Positions 22,700-34,854 are shown, counted from the first letter of the stretch. The stretch: DNA of 64,000 bases from Nilaparvata lugens (GCF_014356525.2 NC_052512.1:62001-126000), one strand, 5' to 3'. The notes: generated from the letters alone by a model not told the origin. Numbers and translations: made by a program.

Positions 22700-23570
22700 A
22701 ACGAATGTTCAAAAAAAGGTATAGAGGGAAAAGTTTGAAACAGAATTTTTGACCCCGCAGCTCTTGAGAGGATAGTTAGGGGGTAAACATATGAAAGGTC
22801 CTCACCCCTACTCCCTGTGCCAAGGGGTAGGGGTGGTTTGAAAGTACCGTATTTTGTTTTTTTGCATATTTCTCGAACAATATGCGTCTTGCGGTAATTT
22901 TTGTTGAATACAGAATTGAAGCCTACAAAATAGCTAAAATGTTTCATATTCAACATTCTTTCATATCTGTCATAGTTTTCTAGATATGAGCTCTTGAAGG
23001 TGTCCCAATTTGGAGAGAAACACCTCCAGCTCCGAGTTTTCCATCTTTTTGGCCACAAAACTTTTTAACGATTGATTGAAAAAATCCGTGCTAATCATGA
23101 GCTCATAGAGCATCATATTCTTTTCAAATTGATTTATTTTCCCATTATATCACGCATCTCCCTACGATTGTTGCAGCCGTTATAGTGTTGAGTGTAGAAT
23201 CTTCAGTTTAACAATAGTAGATCAATTGATGAAGACATTTGGAGGAAACGTTTGGAACACAATATTTGACTTCGCAGCTTTGTTTGGATCACTTAGAAGG
23301 TGAACATATCATAAGTTCTCAACCCTACCCCTTGTAGGGATGAGGGTAGTTTGAAAGTTACGTTTTTTCATATTTGGTTTACACGCATATATATTGGAAA
23401 CAATACATTTCAGCTATATTATCAACTGAATAAGAATGAAGCTAGATAGATTTCCTAAAAGTTTTTTCTCGGAGAGTTTTGTGATATCTCCTCTGGTTTT
23501 CGAGATATCTACTTTTGAGAGTGTGAAAGACAGTTTTTCTTCCAACTTTTTGAACTTTCAAGGCTTATAA
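22700..23570 (+). repeat. Diverged direct repeat pair
   Basis: 22725-22890 and 23237-23385 share order and wording: GGAAA(A/C)GTTTG, TTTGAC..CGCAGCT, GGTGAACATAT or GGTAAACATAT, CAACCCTACCCCTTG-like, GGGTRGTTTGAAAGT. The spacing is about 510 bp. The flanks carry TTTTCGAGATATCT-type phrases resembling family P. Unclassified repeat. Confidence 0.5.
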
Positions 23571-23599
23571 CTCAACAACATAACTCAATAAAAATTTAT

Positions 23600-24196
23600 T
23601 TGAACCTCGAGAATCTCTTTTTGGCTTGCGCCCCGCGCGAGACATTTTCCAATTTGTCAGAATGGACTTGAATGTGTGTAGGAGACAGCTTTCTTATATT
23701 TCCAATAAATTAATAAACCACATTCCCTCAAGTATTCTTGAAAAAACAAACATAAACCAAAGGCTTAGATCAGACATAGATAAATGGATAATAGCAAATA
23801 AAATCAAGGAAAAATTGTTTTAAATAAACTGATTTTCGTCTACTCCATGGTTGCAGTTGACTTACCTACCTCTTACCGTTCTCTTCTTCTTCATTCTCCT
23901 TCTTCTTCGTCTTCTTCTTTCTTCTTGGCCTTTTCCGTCTTTTCTCCTTCCGTTCCTTCATTTTTAGTATCCTCTTTATTATTAAGTACTAGTTTTTATT
24001 CTGTATTTTTTTTTTCAAGAAATTTGTTTTGGATCATTTTTGTTAAATATTTTTGAAAAACATTTATATTGCAACTCACTCCTGCGCACAGGGTTTCTTT
24101 GCAGGTGTAGATTCTTATATATATATATATTTTTTTGTCTTGAAAGTGTTGTATATTTTTTTGAGAATCAATAAATTTGAATTTGAATTTGAACAA
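23600..24196 (+). mobile_element. LINE 3' end remnant with (AATTTG)n tail
   Basis: A short frame (23626-23823) reads like an ORF2 C-terminus, with ISNKLINHIPSSI (compare the common N-x-LP motif), then LRSDIDKWII and a TAA. It is followed by about 340 bp of 3' UTR-like sequence with pyrimidine runs and AATAAATTTGAATTTGAATT at 24168. Such short-repeat tails are common for LINEs. The 5' part is missing. Family not determined. Confidence 0.5.
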
Positions 24197-24284
24197 CAAT
24201 GCATTGAGAAAATAAGTTCTGAACGTTGGGATGTAGATGAATGAATTCTTTCGAATATTATGTTTTTTTTACCATTTTAAGCTT

Positions 24285-24548
24285 CCAATCGATTGTTTTA
24301 GCAGCTTTAGTGTTGAGTGTCAAATTCTCAATACAGCAACAAGTGCCAACTTGACGGTACCCTACTTTTAGCACAGTGGTAAGGGATAAGGATTATCAAT
24401 ATGTTCAGCTTCCAACTAGTCCTAATGAAGCTGCAGAGTCGAAAATTGTGTTCCAGATATTGTGTCCAAATTACATTGTCAAATGATCTATTGTTGCTGT
24501 ATTGAGAATTTCACTCTCAACACTAAACATGCTATAACAATTGATACA
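24285..24548 (+). mobile_element. Foldback/MITE-like element
   Basis: The left end (AATCGATTGTTTTAGCAGC, TTTAGTGTTGAGTGTCAAAT, TCTCAATACAGCAACAA) is mirrored by the right end (TTGTTGCTGTATTGAGAAT, TCACTCTCAACACTAAACAT, GCTATAACAATTGAT). Arms of about 60 bp and a centre of about 140 bp. Confidence 0.7.
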
Positions 24549-24654
24549 AAGCATTAAATGGTTGAAAAAAATACATCACATTGAAGAGAATCAAATTTTC
24601 TACAACCCAACATTCACTACTTAATTTCTGATGCATTTTGTTGAGTAATAAGCC

Positions 24655-24715
24655 CTCAAAGAATTTATAAGGACGGCAAAATATCGTACGAATAGAAATC
24701 GATGTGTGTCTGCGA
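24655..24715 (+). mobile_element. Solo end of family T MITE
   Basis: TTTATAAGGACGGCAAAATA followed by TCGTACGAATAGAAATCG and GTGTGT. This is one terminal repeat of the element seen complete at 25606-25762. Confidence 0.6.
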
Positions 24716-24719
24716 GGCT

Positions 24720-25605
24720 TTAGTGTATTCATTGATATTTTTCATATGTTTTTGTTAACTACTAATTTTTGAACTTTGTTAGCCCACTTGAAGTCTCCAA
24801 TAAAGGAAGACGTAAATAACCTCAAACTTTCCAGGGCGAATTGTTCCTGATGATGAGGTGGAAGGAGGAGGAAATTCGAAAGAGAGAAGAAGAAATTAAC
24901 AGAGGTATTGATGGGATGGAAAGTTAAGAACTTAATGAAATGTTCAATGCTCAGAATTCCAGGAATTCTATCAAACGAAGATTAGAGAAATCAGAGATGA
25001 CTTGGCCTTTATCTCCTCAGTTCCTGAAGACGCTGAGATAGACGATTCGAAGAATGTTATTGGATAAGTAAGATCCAGTGAGTGCAATTAATAACGCTTG
25101 AAATAACATTTGACATCGGTTGAAGAAGCACTTCTCCTCCTGATAAATGAGAAGATCGAAGTTAGGTATGCATGGAATTCAATAGCTGTTCAAACTACGT
25201 TGCAAAGTGTGAAGTTCTGGAATGTTGAACTCTATCAATTGCCAGCGGAAATATTAAATTAATCCAGTACTCTCTTGTTTGAATTCACGAGTTTAACAAG
25301 AATCATCTGAATTGAAGATTCCTCTGCAATTATCATCACTTCTGGAAACTTCATGAATATCACCTCTTCATCAACTATTGTATACTAAATATTTCCGGAC
25401 TATTGAATTATTGTCTATTTTGAACTATTTTATTGTCTCGCTCCCTTTAATGAAGAACTAGGCCAGCTCGTATTCAAGTGGGAACTCGATTCTTTGTTTC
25501 TCTGCTATAACATTGCAATCTTCGGATTCAATCAACAGCATAGTATTGAACTGTTTTCTGGAGTTCAGTAGGCCTACTCTAACCCTCAAAGGCTTGTTAG
25601 ACACA
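24720..25605 (+). other. Unassigned DNA
   Basis: No gene recognised. A purine-rich patch at 24860-24910 gives short frames only. Confidence 0.4.
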
Positions 25606-25762
25606 CTTCAATTTTTGTTCGTAAGATTTTTTACCGTCCTTATAAATTCCATCAGATTGAACGGAACTTGAGAAACATAATCTGTTTGGAATCATCTGTA
25701 TAATCTAATACAATTTATAAGGACGGCAAAATATCGAACGAGCAAAAATCGATGTGTGTGCG
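25606..25762 (+). mobile_element. Family T MITE, copy 1
   Basis: The left end (ACACACTTCAATTTTTGTTC, then TTACCGTCCTTATAAATT) is mirrored by the right end (AATTTATAAGGACGGCAAAA, then GAGCAAAAATCGATGTGTGT). Arms of about 55-60 bp and a short centre. No coding. Confidence 0.7.
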
Positions 25763-25778
25763 CAGAGCTTACAGCCAT

Positions 25779-25931
25779 TAAAACACACATCGATTTTTGC
25801 TCGTACGATATTTTGCCGTCCTTATAAATTGTATTAGATTAAACACATTATGTCTGTCGAGCTCCATTCTATCTTTTGGAATTTATAAGGAGGGCAGAAA
25901 ATCGTACGTCCAAAAATCAATGTGTGTGTAA
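25779..25931 (+). mobile_element. Family T MITE, copy 2
   Basis: The left end (AACACACATCGATTTTTGCT, ACGATATTTTGCCGTCC) is mirrored by the right end (TTTATAAGGAGGGCAGAAAA, then AAAAATCAATGTGTGTGT). It lies only about 17 bp from copy 1, so adjoining ends form a near-perfect 59-bp hairpin at 25701-25841. Confidence 0.7.
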
Positions 25932-26312
25932 CTGGCTTCATTGAAAATCAATGGAAATCATGTTTTACGACAGAAAAATAATTTGCTAGAGTATGCAAGA
26001 TGAGTTAATATCATCATATTTCAATGTTCACACTTGCTAGCTTCATCTCCATGTGTCTGATATTAGAATATTCTCATTACGATATCAACTTACCTAACAG
26101 ACTCGAGTCACGTCGTTTCTCGTCGCGTCACGTCTAGGATGCATCCAACCATAGAGTGGCTTTCCAGAGTTCAAAGTTCCTGATTTTTTCACTTGATCCC
26201 TCATTTTCACCAAATTGAACATATTAAAATATGGTTCATCAGATCAAATTGTTTCCTGTATCGAATCAAAAATGATGTCAAGTTGAAACATGGAGACTCT
26301 TCACTATAACTA

Positions 26313-26697
26313 CAGTGAAACTTCAATTATCCGAATTATTGGGGACCGGGACCCATTCGGATAATCAAATATCGGAGTTTTTTTTCAAATTGCCATTGGA
26401 GAGAAAAAATCTACGTTTTGATATTGCACTATTCTCTTATTGAAATAAATGGAAGAAACATGATACTTTCACATGTTTTAAACATAGATAAAATGTAGGC
26501 TACTTATGTAAAAGTTAGTTTAGAAATGAAAATCATTGTTTTTTAAACATCTCCGTCAATGTAAGCTGTTTTGCGGGGAAAGAATAATAGAGCACTTAGA
26601 CTTTTTTCGGACAATTTTTTTCTGAAAGTGATTCGGATAATCGGATAGTCGGAGTTCGGATAATTGGAGCTAGTTGTTCGGATAATTGTTCTACCTG
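26313..26697 (+). mobile_element. pogo/Tigger-like MITE
   Basis: The left end CAGTGAAACTTCAATTATCC, after TA, leads into GGGGACCGGGACC and ATTCGGATAATC. The right end has TTCGGATAATTGTTCTACCT and G. Repeated TCGGATAAT and TTATCCGAA words and the GGGACCGGGACC phrase are characteristic of pogo/Tigger (Tc1-mariner) ends. At about 385 bp with no transposase, it is a non-autonomous copy. Confidence 0.6.
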
Positions 26698-26876
26698 ATG
26701 GGGCTTTACCATGAACTCTGAACTGTAAGGATAAGGATTATATTATCTCTAATCCTGGAGCTGACAAACTTCTATTGATAGAAAAGTGTGAAGAATGGGT
26801 TCGAGAATAATTGCATATTCTGAGAATGAAAATTGATAGCATATTAAGGATATAGTAAATGTTAGGCTAGTTACAA

Positions 26877-27066
26877 ACACAACGATTCACGGACGTATGG
26901 TTATTTGCCGTTCTTATGAATTCTATCAGATTAAACGGAGCTTGACAAACATCATATGTTTACTCTACAATAAAAAATAATGGAATTGGTATATTTAAAT
27001 GATAATGGAATTTATGATGACGGCAAAATACCATACGAACAAAGATCGATGTGTGTGTGGGGCTTG
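26877..27066 (+). mobile_element. Family T MITE, copy 3
   Basis: The left end (CACAACGATTCACGGACGTA, TTGCCGTTCTTATGAATT) is mirrored by the right end (GGAATTTATGATGACGGCAA, AACAAAGATCGATGTGTGTG). More diverged than copies 1 and 2. Confidence 0.6.
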
Positions 27067-27355
27067 TGGGATAACAATAATAACATTAATATTCTTATTA
27101 TTTTCATGAAATAAGTTTTCAAAAATTGTAATTATGAAAAACTTTGATTAACATATCATCATCTTCCATTTACCACTTGCAGTATCTTCAAGTTCAAGAA
27201 AAGCGATTCAAACTGAATTGAATAAAGTTCAGGGGTGAACGGAATAGCTGAGGACTCTGTCAGAGGAGAGGAATGATGTTTCAAAGGCGAAACGTGAGAA
27301 GATCTCGCTCGGCTTTTAATTCCAGCTCACTTTGAACCGTCTTCTACAGAAAAGG

Positions 27356-27585
27356 TCAGCGAAAATGTTCACACAAGGTGTGGAAATCGATTATCGTGTT
27401 GGATATCTCGATGGCATTGGTCGACATTGTGACAGGATGCAAATTGCAGGGTGGCAGCCGAGTCGTGTCAACAGTGAAGGCACATACGTGTGAAGGGTCA
27501 TAATGTGTCCCATTGAAGCCAGAAAGGCTCATATGGTCCAAAGAACGTGTCCTTTGCCTGGACGTGAACAGTCCGTTCCAGTTAA
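27356..27585 (-). CDS. Possible coding exon, unknown
   Basis: A minus-strand frame open from about 27585 to the stop at 27356 in a less AT-rich, non-repetitive patch. It includes WNGLFTSRQRTRSLDH and GTHYDPSHVCAFTVDTTRL, with four Cys. The ATG at 27541 is internal. No domain recognised. It could be an exon without its own start, or a decayed gene piece. Confidence 0.2.
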
Positions 27586-27620
27586 TATAGGCGTCCCACC
27601 TTGACGGTCATGTCCAGCTT

Positions 27621-27642
27621 AACACACACACACACACACAAA
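27621..27642 (+). repeat. (CA)n microsatellite and GA-rich flank
   Basis: About ten CA units, followed to 27770 by a GAGA-rich purine tract. Confidence 0.9.
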
Positions 27643-27803
27643 GAGAGACAAAGACAAATATTAAGAGAGATGAAATAGAGAATGAGAGAAAAAGATAGAC
27701 TTAGAGTAGAGAGAATGAGAGAGATCAGAGTGTAAGAGAGTGAGAGGGTGAGTGAGATGGAATTGATAGAATAAATGAAGATAAATTTATGAATACATGA
27801 ATT

Positions 27804-28455
27804 AATTGACCGTGAGCGAAGTGAGGTCTAAGATTCTAGTCGACGGTATTGCATTCCTCTTTATGTTTAAATGTTTATATTTATATTTTCATGTTCCGCA
27901 TTTACAGCAAAACGCAGCAATGGATTCTCATGAAATTTGACAGGCATATTCCTTTTTGAATTTCGCGTCGACATAATCATAAGGTTTTTGGAAATTTTGC
28001 ATTTCAAGGATACGGTAATATAAAAGAAGAAGGAGCCTCCTTCGAACGTCAATATTACCGTAAAAATCAGACTTTAGAATTATTCATCATACATCAGCTG
28101 TCTGGTGGACTATAATACTACCTGTTCAAAAACATCGAACATCTTAAAAATGTATCTTTCCATAAACGTTAGTTGACAGTTGACTATAATACTAACCGTT
28201 CAAAAATATCGAACATCTTGAATATGTATCTTTCCATCAACGTTAGTAGACAGTTGCAGCCAGACCTGCTAACAGCGCTCACACTCACATTCCGGGACGA
28301 CACGTCACGGTACCATAGGAAAGAAAGCTCTATGTTTATTAAAGATTTTTTCTAGACATTTCAAATTGATAAGAATTATTCATTAATTTTTGAGAAAACA
28401 TAACCACATATCAATTTAACATACTGAGCACGAGGTCTACTGTTCATAGAACTAC
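27804..28455 (+). mobile_element. Family C repeat (GAGCGAAGTGAGGTCTAAGA)
   Basis: Begins ATTGACCGTGAGCGAAGTGA, followed by GGTCTAAGATTC. The body has GCATTTACAGCAAAACGC, GAAATTTTGCATTTCAAGGA and GGAGCCTCCTTC, and the end is near GTTCATAGAACTACTAGT. Copies are at 58683-59113 and 61172-61885. No conserved ORF; non-autonomous. Confidence 0.75.
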
Positions 28456-28705
28456 TAGTAATGTATACATGAATGAATGAATACATGAATTAATGTATAC
28501 ATGATTAAATGGATACATAAATGGATGTTATGTCTATATACATGAATGATTGTAGACGTTGAATTTTCCCCGTCTTTATCTGCTGCTGCATGCTTCCCCT
28601 CTTTATGTTATGTTATAGCACAGAATTAATATAACAGATTATAGAAGATTTCTCTGGTTATAGTGAGTCTCATTTCTCCGTGGAAATATTTCATGTATTA
28701 CTGCA

Positions 28706-29572
28706 TTATTATATTAAGCAAGAAATTTCTGTATATCTGTTAAAATTTTCATTTTTCTATATTTTCATATATGGATCTCGAAAACGGCTCTAACGATTTT
28801 CACGAAATTTGGAATATAGTTGGTTTATGATGTAAAAAATCGATTGCACTAGGACTCATCCCTGGGAAAACTCGCTGAAGGACATGAAAAGGATAATTCA
28901 ACCTTGGAAAACAGATGATAATTTCGACGTCTCTCGATAACAGAAGATGCGTGTGCCTGTTTGGAAGAGAGAGAATTATTTCCAGCTGTGTAATCATAAT
29001 CAATCATCGAGAAATGTTATCGAGCTAGACAATTCAATGGACTTGATCAACATAATCTGATTTGTTGACATGACATGATAATCCTCCTAAACTAGAGTAT
29101 ACCATAATTTTCGAAGTTGATCATTATTTGACAATTTTAAGTGATCAGTGTGTGTTATTTTGTTATTCAATTTGGTTTGTAAATAATCTGAATTAGAACT
29201 TCTCTATTTCAAATGTTTGAACAGAGAATTAAACCTGAATTCAAGTGTATGGAACAGAACCTACTTTCTGGACTATTTATGGTGTATAAATCAAAATTCG
29301 GGAAGAAACAGTTCTGGGCTTTGCCTGTTAGTCCTTCCCAATCATCTTAAATAAATCTTCGCTTCAGGGATTAGGTTTATTAATTAACCTGTCTCGGTAC
29401 CCATCTCTCTCTTGGCCTCCCTACATCTCTTTTCCCTGTAGGTCTATAGTTTTGGACTACAACAAGAATTCTTCCAAATGACTGCACCAATTGCGTCTAT
29501 TTTGAATAATTCTTTCACTTTTTATCAAAAGTCGATGAATAAATAACGAGCGAAGCTCGGTGCCCCGATATT
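28706..29572 (-). mobile_element. Family B repeat, mirror of 13201-14083
   Basis: Retains the proper family end (AGCAAGAAATTTCTG next to ATTATATTA) that the left copy lost at its LTR-like insertion. The other end reads CGAGCGAAGCTCGGTGCCCC followed by GATATT. Confidence 0.85.
29355..29525 (-). mobile_element. RTE-like LINE fragment, tail deleted
   Basis: Mirror of 13252-13439. Here the (GAT)n tail, the second target-site repeat and following bases (about 50 bp) are missing. The fragment runs straight from AATCTTCGCTTC to family-B sequence ATCATCTTAAATA. Confidence 0.7.
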
Positions 29573-29808
29573 TAATCTGAAGCTTGAAATGCTTGTATAC
29601 CAATAATGCTTGTGAAGTAGTGAAACCAATATTTTAGTCCGAGATCAGCACAGTACTGAATAGGATCGCTACATTTTGACCCGGTTGGTACAACCCAGCA
29701 TAACAAAGTTCTATAGAAGCCCGTCCGAGGAACCGTTCAAAGCAAACCGCACCGGGGACGTATGCAACTGAGAGATGAATATTTGTTCAGCAATTCGTTC
29801 CAGGAAAG

Positions 29809-30036
29809 ATGTCAGTTCAAAGGATTTTGATGGTCACACCTGTTGAGGCTGATGGCGATTCTCAAGGGCGAGCCGAGCCGCTCATGCTCCGACAAACGGG
29901 TAAAATCGAGAGAGGGAGCTCAATGAGACCAGACTCCAACCCGATCCATGGTCACTTGCTCCCCAAACATCTACCGAATTCACCTCTTCTTTGTTCAAGA
30001 TTTTGCAAGCTCAGTCGTCCGTCCCAACACGACTGA
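29809..30036 (+). CDS. Possible coding exon, mirror copy
   Basis: Encodes the same 75-residue peptide as 12737-12964 on the opposite strand, starting MSVQRILMV. No family recognised; see the left-arm entry for the alternatives. Confidence 0.2.
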   Translation: MSVQRILMVTPVEADGDSQGRAEPLMLRQTGKIERGSSMRPDSNPIHGHLLPKHLPNSPLLCSRFCKLSRPSQHD

Positions 30037-30676
30037 CTGTAATTCCAAATGCTTGTCAAAAGCTGATGAATCATTCATGAACTGTGTATTCCATTTTATA
30101 GAGACACAAATGAACTTAGTCCATTGGGATTCGGAGATATTTACCCCATCCATGGACATGTATGGACAATTATGTTCACTCAAATGGGAATTCTCATAGC
30201 AGATTCATTGTATAAATGAATGAAGATTTAATTCAATAATTCAAAATTTTACAACGTTTAGTATAGTACCACAGGCTGAAGCCCAGAACGGTTCTAATTC
30301 TAATTTATACAATTCTAATGATCTAGGTTATATTATGTCACTTTCTTTCACATTCTCTAGTTATGATATAAACGATTGTGAGAATTATAGTGATCTAAAG
30401 TTCAATTGGAAGAGTTCTGCACGGCGGTTTATTCATTCACATAATAGCTCTTAGGAGCATAATAATCTCTATTTCCAACATAGTTTTGGGTGAAATGTGA
30501 ATTTCAGGCCTACTATTTTGGTGAACTAAGAGTTTCAAATCAGAATAAAATGTTGTCTCCATCAATCAAACGTTATTACTTCAACACGGCTCTCACTCGA
30601 AGACAGAGAGGCCCAATATACTTTCCTTCACTAATCTCTCTCACTACCTAACAGCATTCCCCTACTTTTGTGTCAC

Positions 30677-31405
30677 CATCCAATTGTGAGCAGCATGCTT
30701 TACATCCAATTGTGCGCAGCATGCTTAACATCAAATTGTTCCCAGCATGCTTAACATTCAATTGTGCGCAGCATGCTAAGCATCCAATTGTGTGCAGCAT
30801 GCTTATCAACCAATTGTGCGCAGCATGCTTCACATCGAATTGTTCGCAGCATGCTTAACATCAATTGTGCGCAGCATGCTAAGCATCCAATTGTGTGCAG
30901 CACGCTTAACATCCAAATGTGCGCAGCATGCTTATTATCCAATTGTGCGCAGCATGCTTCACATCAAATTGTGTGCAGCATGCTTCACATCCAATTGTGC
31001 GCTGCATGCTTCACATCCGATTGCGTGCAGCATGCTTATTATCCAATTGTGCGCAGCATGCTTCACATCAAATTGTGCGCAGCATGCTCAACATCCAATT
31101 GTGCGCAGCATGCTTAACATCCACTTGTGCGCAGCATGCTAAACATCCAATTGTGTGCAGCATGCTTAAAATCCAATTGTGCGCAGCATGCTAAACATTC
31201 AATTGTGTGCAGCATGCTTAACATCGAATTGTGTGCAGCATGCTTAACATCCAATTGTGTGCAGCATGCTTAACATCCAATTGTGCGCAGCATGCTTCAC
31301 ATCCAATTGTGTGCAGCATGCTTAAAATCCAATTGTGCGCAGCATGCTAAACATCCAATTGTGTGCAGCACGCTTAACATCCAAATGTGCGCAGCATGCT
31401 CACTC
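30677..31405 (+). repeat. 26-bp satellite array, mirror copy
   Basis: Units read AGCATGCTTAACATCCAATT plus GTGCGC, about 28 copies. Compared with 11365-12097 some blocks are rearranged or substituted, which is normal turnover in a satellite. The plus-strand frames (Met-rich Cys/Ala repeats) are repeat artefacts. Confidence 0.95.
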
Positions 31406-32549
31406 CTCTCCATCTCTCTTTTCATTCTACAAACTGTGCAACGAGAAACTATTTCCCCCTCTTCAAGTTGAAAAAGAAATCTCTCGGATTATAGTTGGAA
31501 GCTTTCTACTCCTCAACAGTAATCACAGCTGATGATATGTGACCACACATGAAAGCAAGCTCCTGTGAGATAATACTTTTTATCAAAGAAAGTGAATATT
31601 TTGACAATATCTCAAGTCTCTTCAATTATGGAAAAGTTCAAGAACATCAATATTTATTCTACAAGCTTAATCAAGTTAGAGACCAATTATATTTTCACAT
31701 TACAGTTGGGTTGTGATATTTTCTCATAATGTACGATATTTTTTCATATTTTTACCACAACATTTGATGATTACTGTGTATTGATTAATTATTATTTTTG
31801 TATTTCAGGGTTTTCTCATGAATCCCTGTTAATGAGAGGGATTGGGTGAGAGAAATGAGACTGAATTTTCGATTGAGTTGGAGAACGGAGATCAGTAACA
31901 TGTTTAAATAATGACGCGCGAGCAACGCGAAGTTGGATATAATTCGCAGTTGCAGCGCGAAAAGCCGATGCATAATTGATGTGCACATGGCTGAAAAGCG
32001 CGCCAATTCGACCGATTATGGCGGGAACATTCGCCCGATTATGGCGGGAAAACTGATCGCGCCACGCCACTAAGCAGTTGGAAATGGTTGACCAAACAAA
32101 GCTCAATACAGTTTCTCTACATACTGCGGCTTAACGCGCAATTAAAACGCTAAATGAAGCGTACCATGATTATCATACCTCCCTCTCGCCCACAACTGAG
32201 TAATTCACAAAGCTCCGGCAAAAAACACACATACCGTACATAATTAAATCCTTCTGCCAGTAATAATTCCGCTCTGTTTGTGCCGGCCTTTGTTTTGCTA
32301 TTCGCAAACAAATTAATTAGTGTGTGAATTACAAAGCTAGGCGCATTTTTCCGTTCAGCATCCTACAAATATTCATTCTCCATGCTCAACATCATCATTT
32401 CCAGCTAAATATGATTCCAGGAGCTGAGAGTGTCGGGGACAATATTAAGCCTGCATGACATGATCGAGAAATTCTTCATGTACTACATCTGATACAAATA
32501 ATGTCAGAGGACCAAACTCTGTCTAGTCGCTCGAAGGCATGTGAATATT
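31406..32549 (-). other. Unclassified duplicated DNA, mirror of 10233-11364
   Basis: Same content as the left arm, including the CpG-rich patch at about 31900-32160. No gene recognised. Confidence 0.4.
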
Positions 32550-32777
32550 AAGGTGCGTACAGACTTTGGCTCTGCTCCGCAATCGAACGTCACTCGAGCA
32601 GATCGATTGATTATCGACCGGGGAGCAAGAGTGGAACGCGAGAAGAGCTAACATCTCTCGTAACGTTCATGACCGGAGCGATTGCGGAGCGAGTGCGGGG
32701 CGTGCGTGCAGCGATTGCGGAGCGAGTGCAGAGCGTGCGCGGAGCGTGTTCGAGGCGCGTATATCTGTACGCACCTT
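32550..32777 (-). mobile_element. GC-rich MITE, mirror copy
   Basis: Ends AAGGTGCGTACAGA and CTGTACGCACCTT, mirror of 10006-10232, with a few base changes near 32660-32675. Confidence 0.75.
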
Positions 32778-32846
32778 GAGATTTGTGAAATGTGTAAGAT
32801 AATGTTTCTGTGTGAGCATTCAATCTCTAGTCATGTTGCAACAATG

Positions 32847-32996
32847 AGTGCCGGTTGCTCAAAAGCCGGTTAAATTTTAACCGTGATTAATTCGTGACAA
32901 ATCGGAGAAGCCGTCTTTTCTAAAAGGCCTTCTCTGATTGGTTCTCGTGAAATAATTGACGGTGTAAATTCAACCGGCTTTTGTGTATCCGGGACT
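32847..32996 (-). mobile_element. Short AAAAGCCGGTT MITE, mirror copy
   Basis: AGTGCCGGTTGCTCAAAAGC to GCTTTTGTGTATCCGGGACT, mirror of 9786-9936. Confidence 0.75.
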
Positions 32997-33268
32997 CTAT
33001 CTTCAGTAATAGAAACGAAGCTTCAGTATTATCCTGTCACAATAGTATATACTTGTCCGATGCTGGGATGCATCATATAGAAGTAAAGTTTTTTGATCAG
33101 GAAAATATATCTCAAATTAATTTGCCGGACAAAAAAATGCGGAATGGAACATTTATTGGAAGTGGGCATCAGCTTGTAATCAAAGTGAGTTTTTTTTTGA
33201 AAATTGAGATATGGTCTTCACTTTCAGATCCTAGAAGATTCTTCGGAAAACATATACAATTAGAATGT

Positions 33269-34002
33269 AATATCGGGGCACCGAGCTCCGCTCGTCATTT
33301 ATTTATTTATTGACTTTTGATAAACCGAACACAATTTTTTAAAATTATTGGGGAAGGACTAACAGGCACAGCCCAAAACTGTTTCCTCCCCAATTCTGAT
33401 TTATACACTATAAATAGTCCGGGAAGTAGGTTATGTTCTATGCACTTGAATTCAGGTTCAATTTTCTTTTTAAACATTTGAAAACAAAAAAAAAATATAA
33501 TATAGATTATCTACAAACCAAATTGAATAACAAAATAACACTCACTAATCACGTGAAATTGTCAAATAATGATAAACTTTGAAAATTATGATGTACTTTA
33601 GTTTAGGAGGATTATCATGACGTCATATCAACAAATCAGATTATGTTGATCAAGTCGATTAATTTGTCTAGCTCATTAAAATTTCTCGCTGATTGATTAT
33701 GATTAAACAGCTGGGAATAATTCTGTCTCTCTCCCACACACGTACACGAATCTTCTGTTATCGAGAGAAGACGAAATAATCATATGTTTTCCAAGGATGA
33801 ATTATCCTTCCAATGTCGTTTAGCGAGATTTCTCAAGGTTGAGACCTAGTGCAATCGAATTTTTATATCATAAACTACTATGTTCCAAATTTCGTTAAAA
33901 TCGTTAGAGCCGTTTTCGAGATCCGTTGAACATAAATAACCAGATATAAAAATAACCAGGTATAAATATACAGAAATTGCTCGCTCAGAATAATAGGATA
34001 TT
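33269..34002 (+). mobile_element. Family B repeat, uninterrupted
   Basis: Complete copy from ATATCGGGGCACCGAGC to GAATAATAGGATATT. It shows the pre-insertion state of 1650-9512: around 33480-33515 the poly-A stretch is intact, with no family-H sequence. Confidence 0.9.
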
Positions 34003-34037
34003 AGAAGAATTAAGTAACTTAATATTATTCAGGAAAT

Positions 34038-34304
34038 TATCATAGAGAAACATAGCGTGAGTAGATATCCCATGGTAGAGGGCGTTTAAGTCGCAACTTT
34101 TACTAATAACTCAAGCCGATTACTGTCGATTTTTACTGTTTTGTTGGGGTGAGAGTGCATGAACGGCACACTATGAGAGACTACCAGCGTCACAAAGTTT
34201 AACGGGGAGGAGCTACTAGGAATATCGGCTTGAGTTAACATTGGAAATTACGACATAAACGCCCTATACCATGGTATATCTACTATTGTTTCTCCATGAT
34301 ATTA
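34038..34304 (-). mobile_element. CCATGG-type MITE, mirror copy
   Basis: Mirror of 1349-1614, with ends TATCATAGAGAAACATAGC and TTGTTTCTCCATGAT. Confidence 0.7.
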
Positions 34305-34854
34305 TATAGAGTGATTTTCAAGCGCTATTACCCAGTTTTCTATTAATCTCTGAATCTCAGTTGTAATGGGTGGAAGTTGAAATAGTTGTTGATAATGTAG
34401 AGTTGATTTAGGAAAAGAGAATGTGATATTGTATTACTCATTTCTCAGCTACCAAAGCATAATTATTGAAAATATGCTTTAAATGTTCACCCATTGATGT
34501 AAAAACGCGTTGACTCTTTTCACCATGATATTCATGTTGTAATGTGGAAGGAATCCTGTTCATCAGATGTCCGGAATCCACACAGAACGATAGGCCTACA
34601 CCACAAAACCACTCAATGATAATCGATCCACACGGCCTTGTAATTATACCGATTATGTTTACAACAGGAAAAATTATCTACGATCATTGTGCACATTACA
34701 GCATCGCAATCAATTCCATAGCAGGGGTCTTTTCGCAATGGATTCTCAAAACTATACCATAATGTGAACATTATTCAACGAATTGTACATTATAATATCA
34801 CGGTTTTCAATGCTGGTGGCATTAATATTGAAACATGTTTTTTAATACTAGCAG

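Noticed and set aside
23847..24056. Ser/Phe-rich peptide
   Set aside because: Pyrimidine-rich stretch in a LINE 3' UTR-like region; no protein features.
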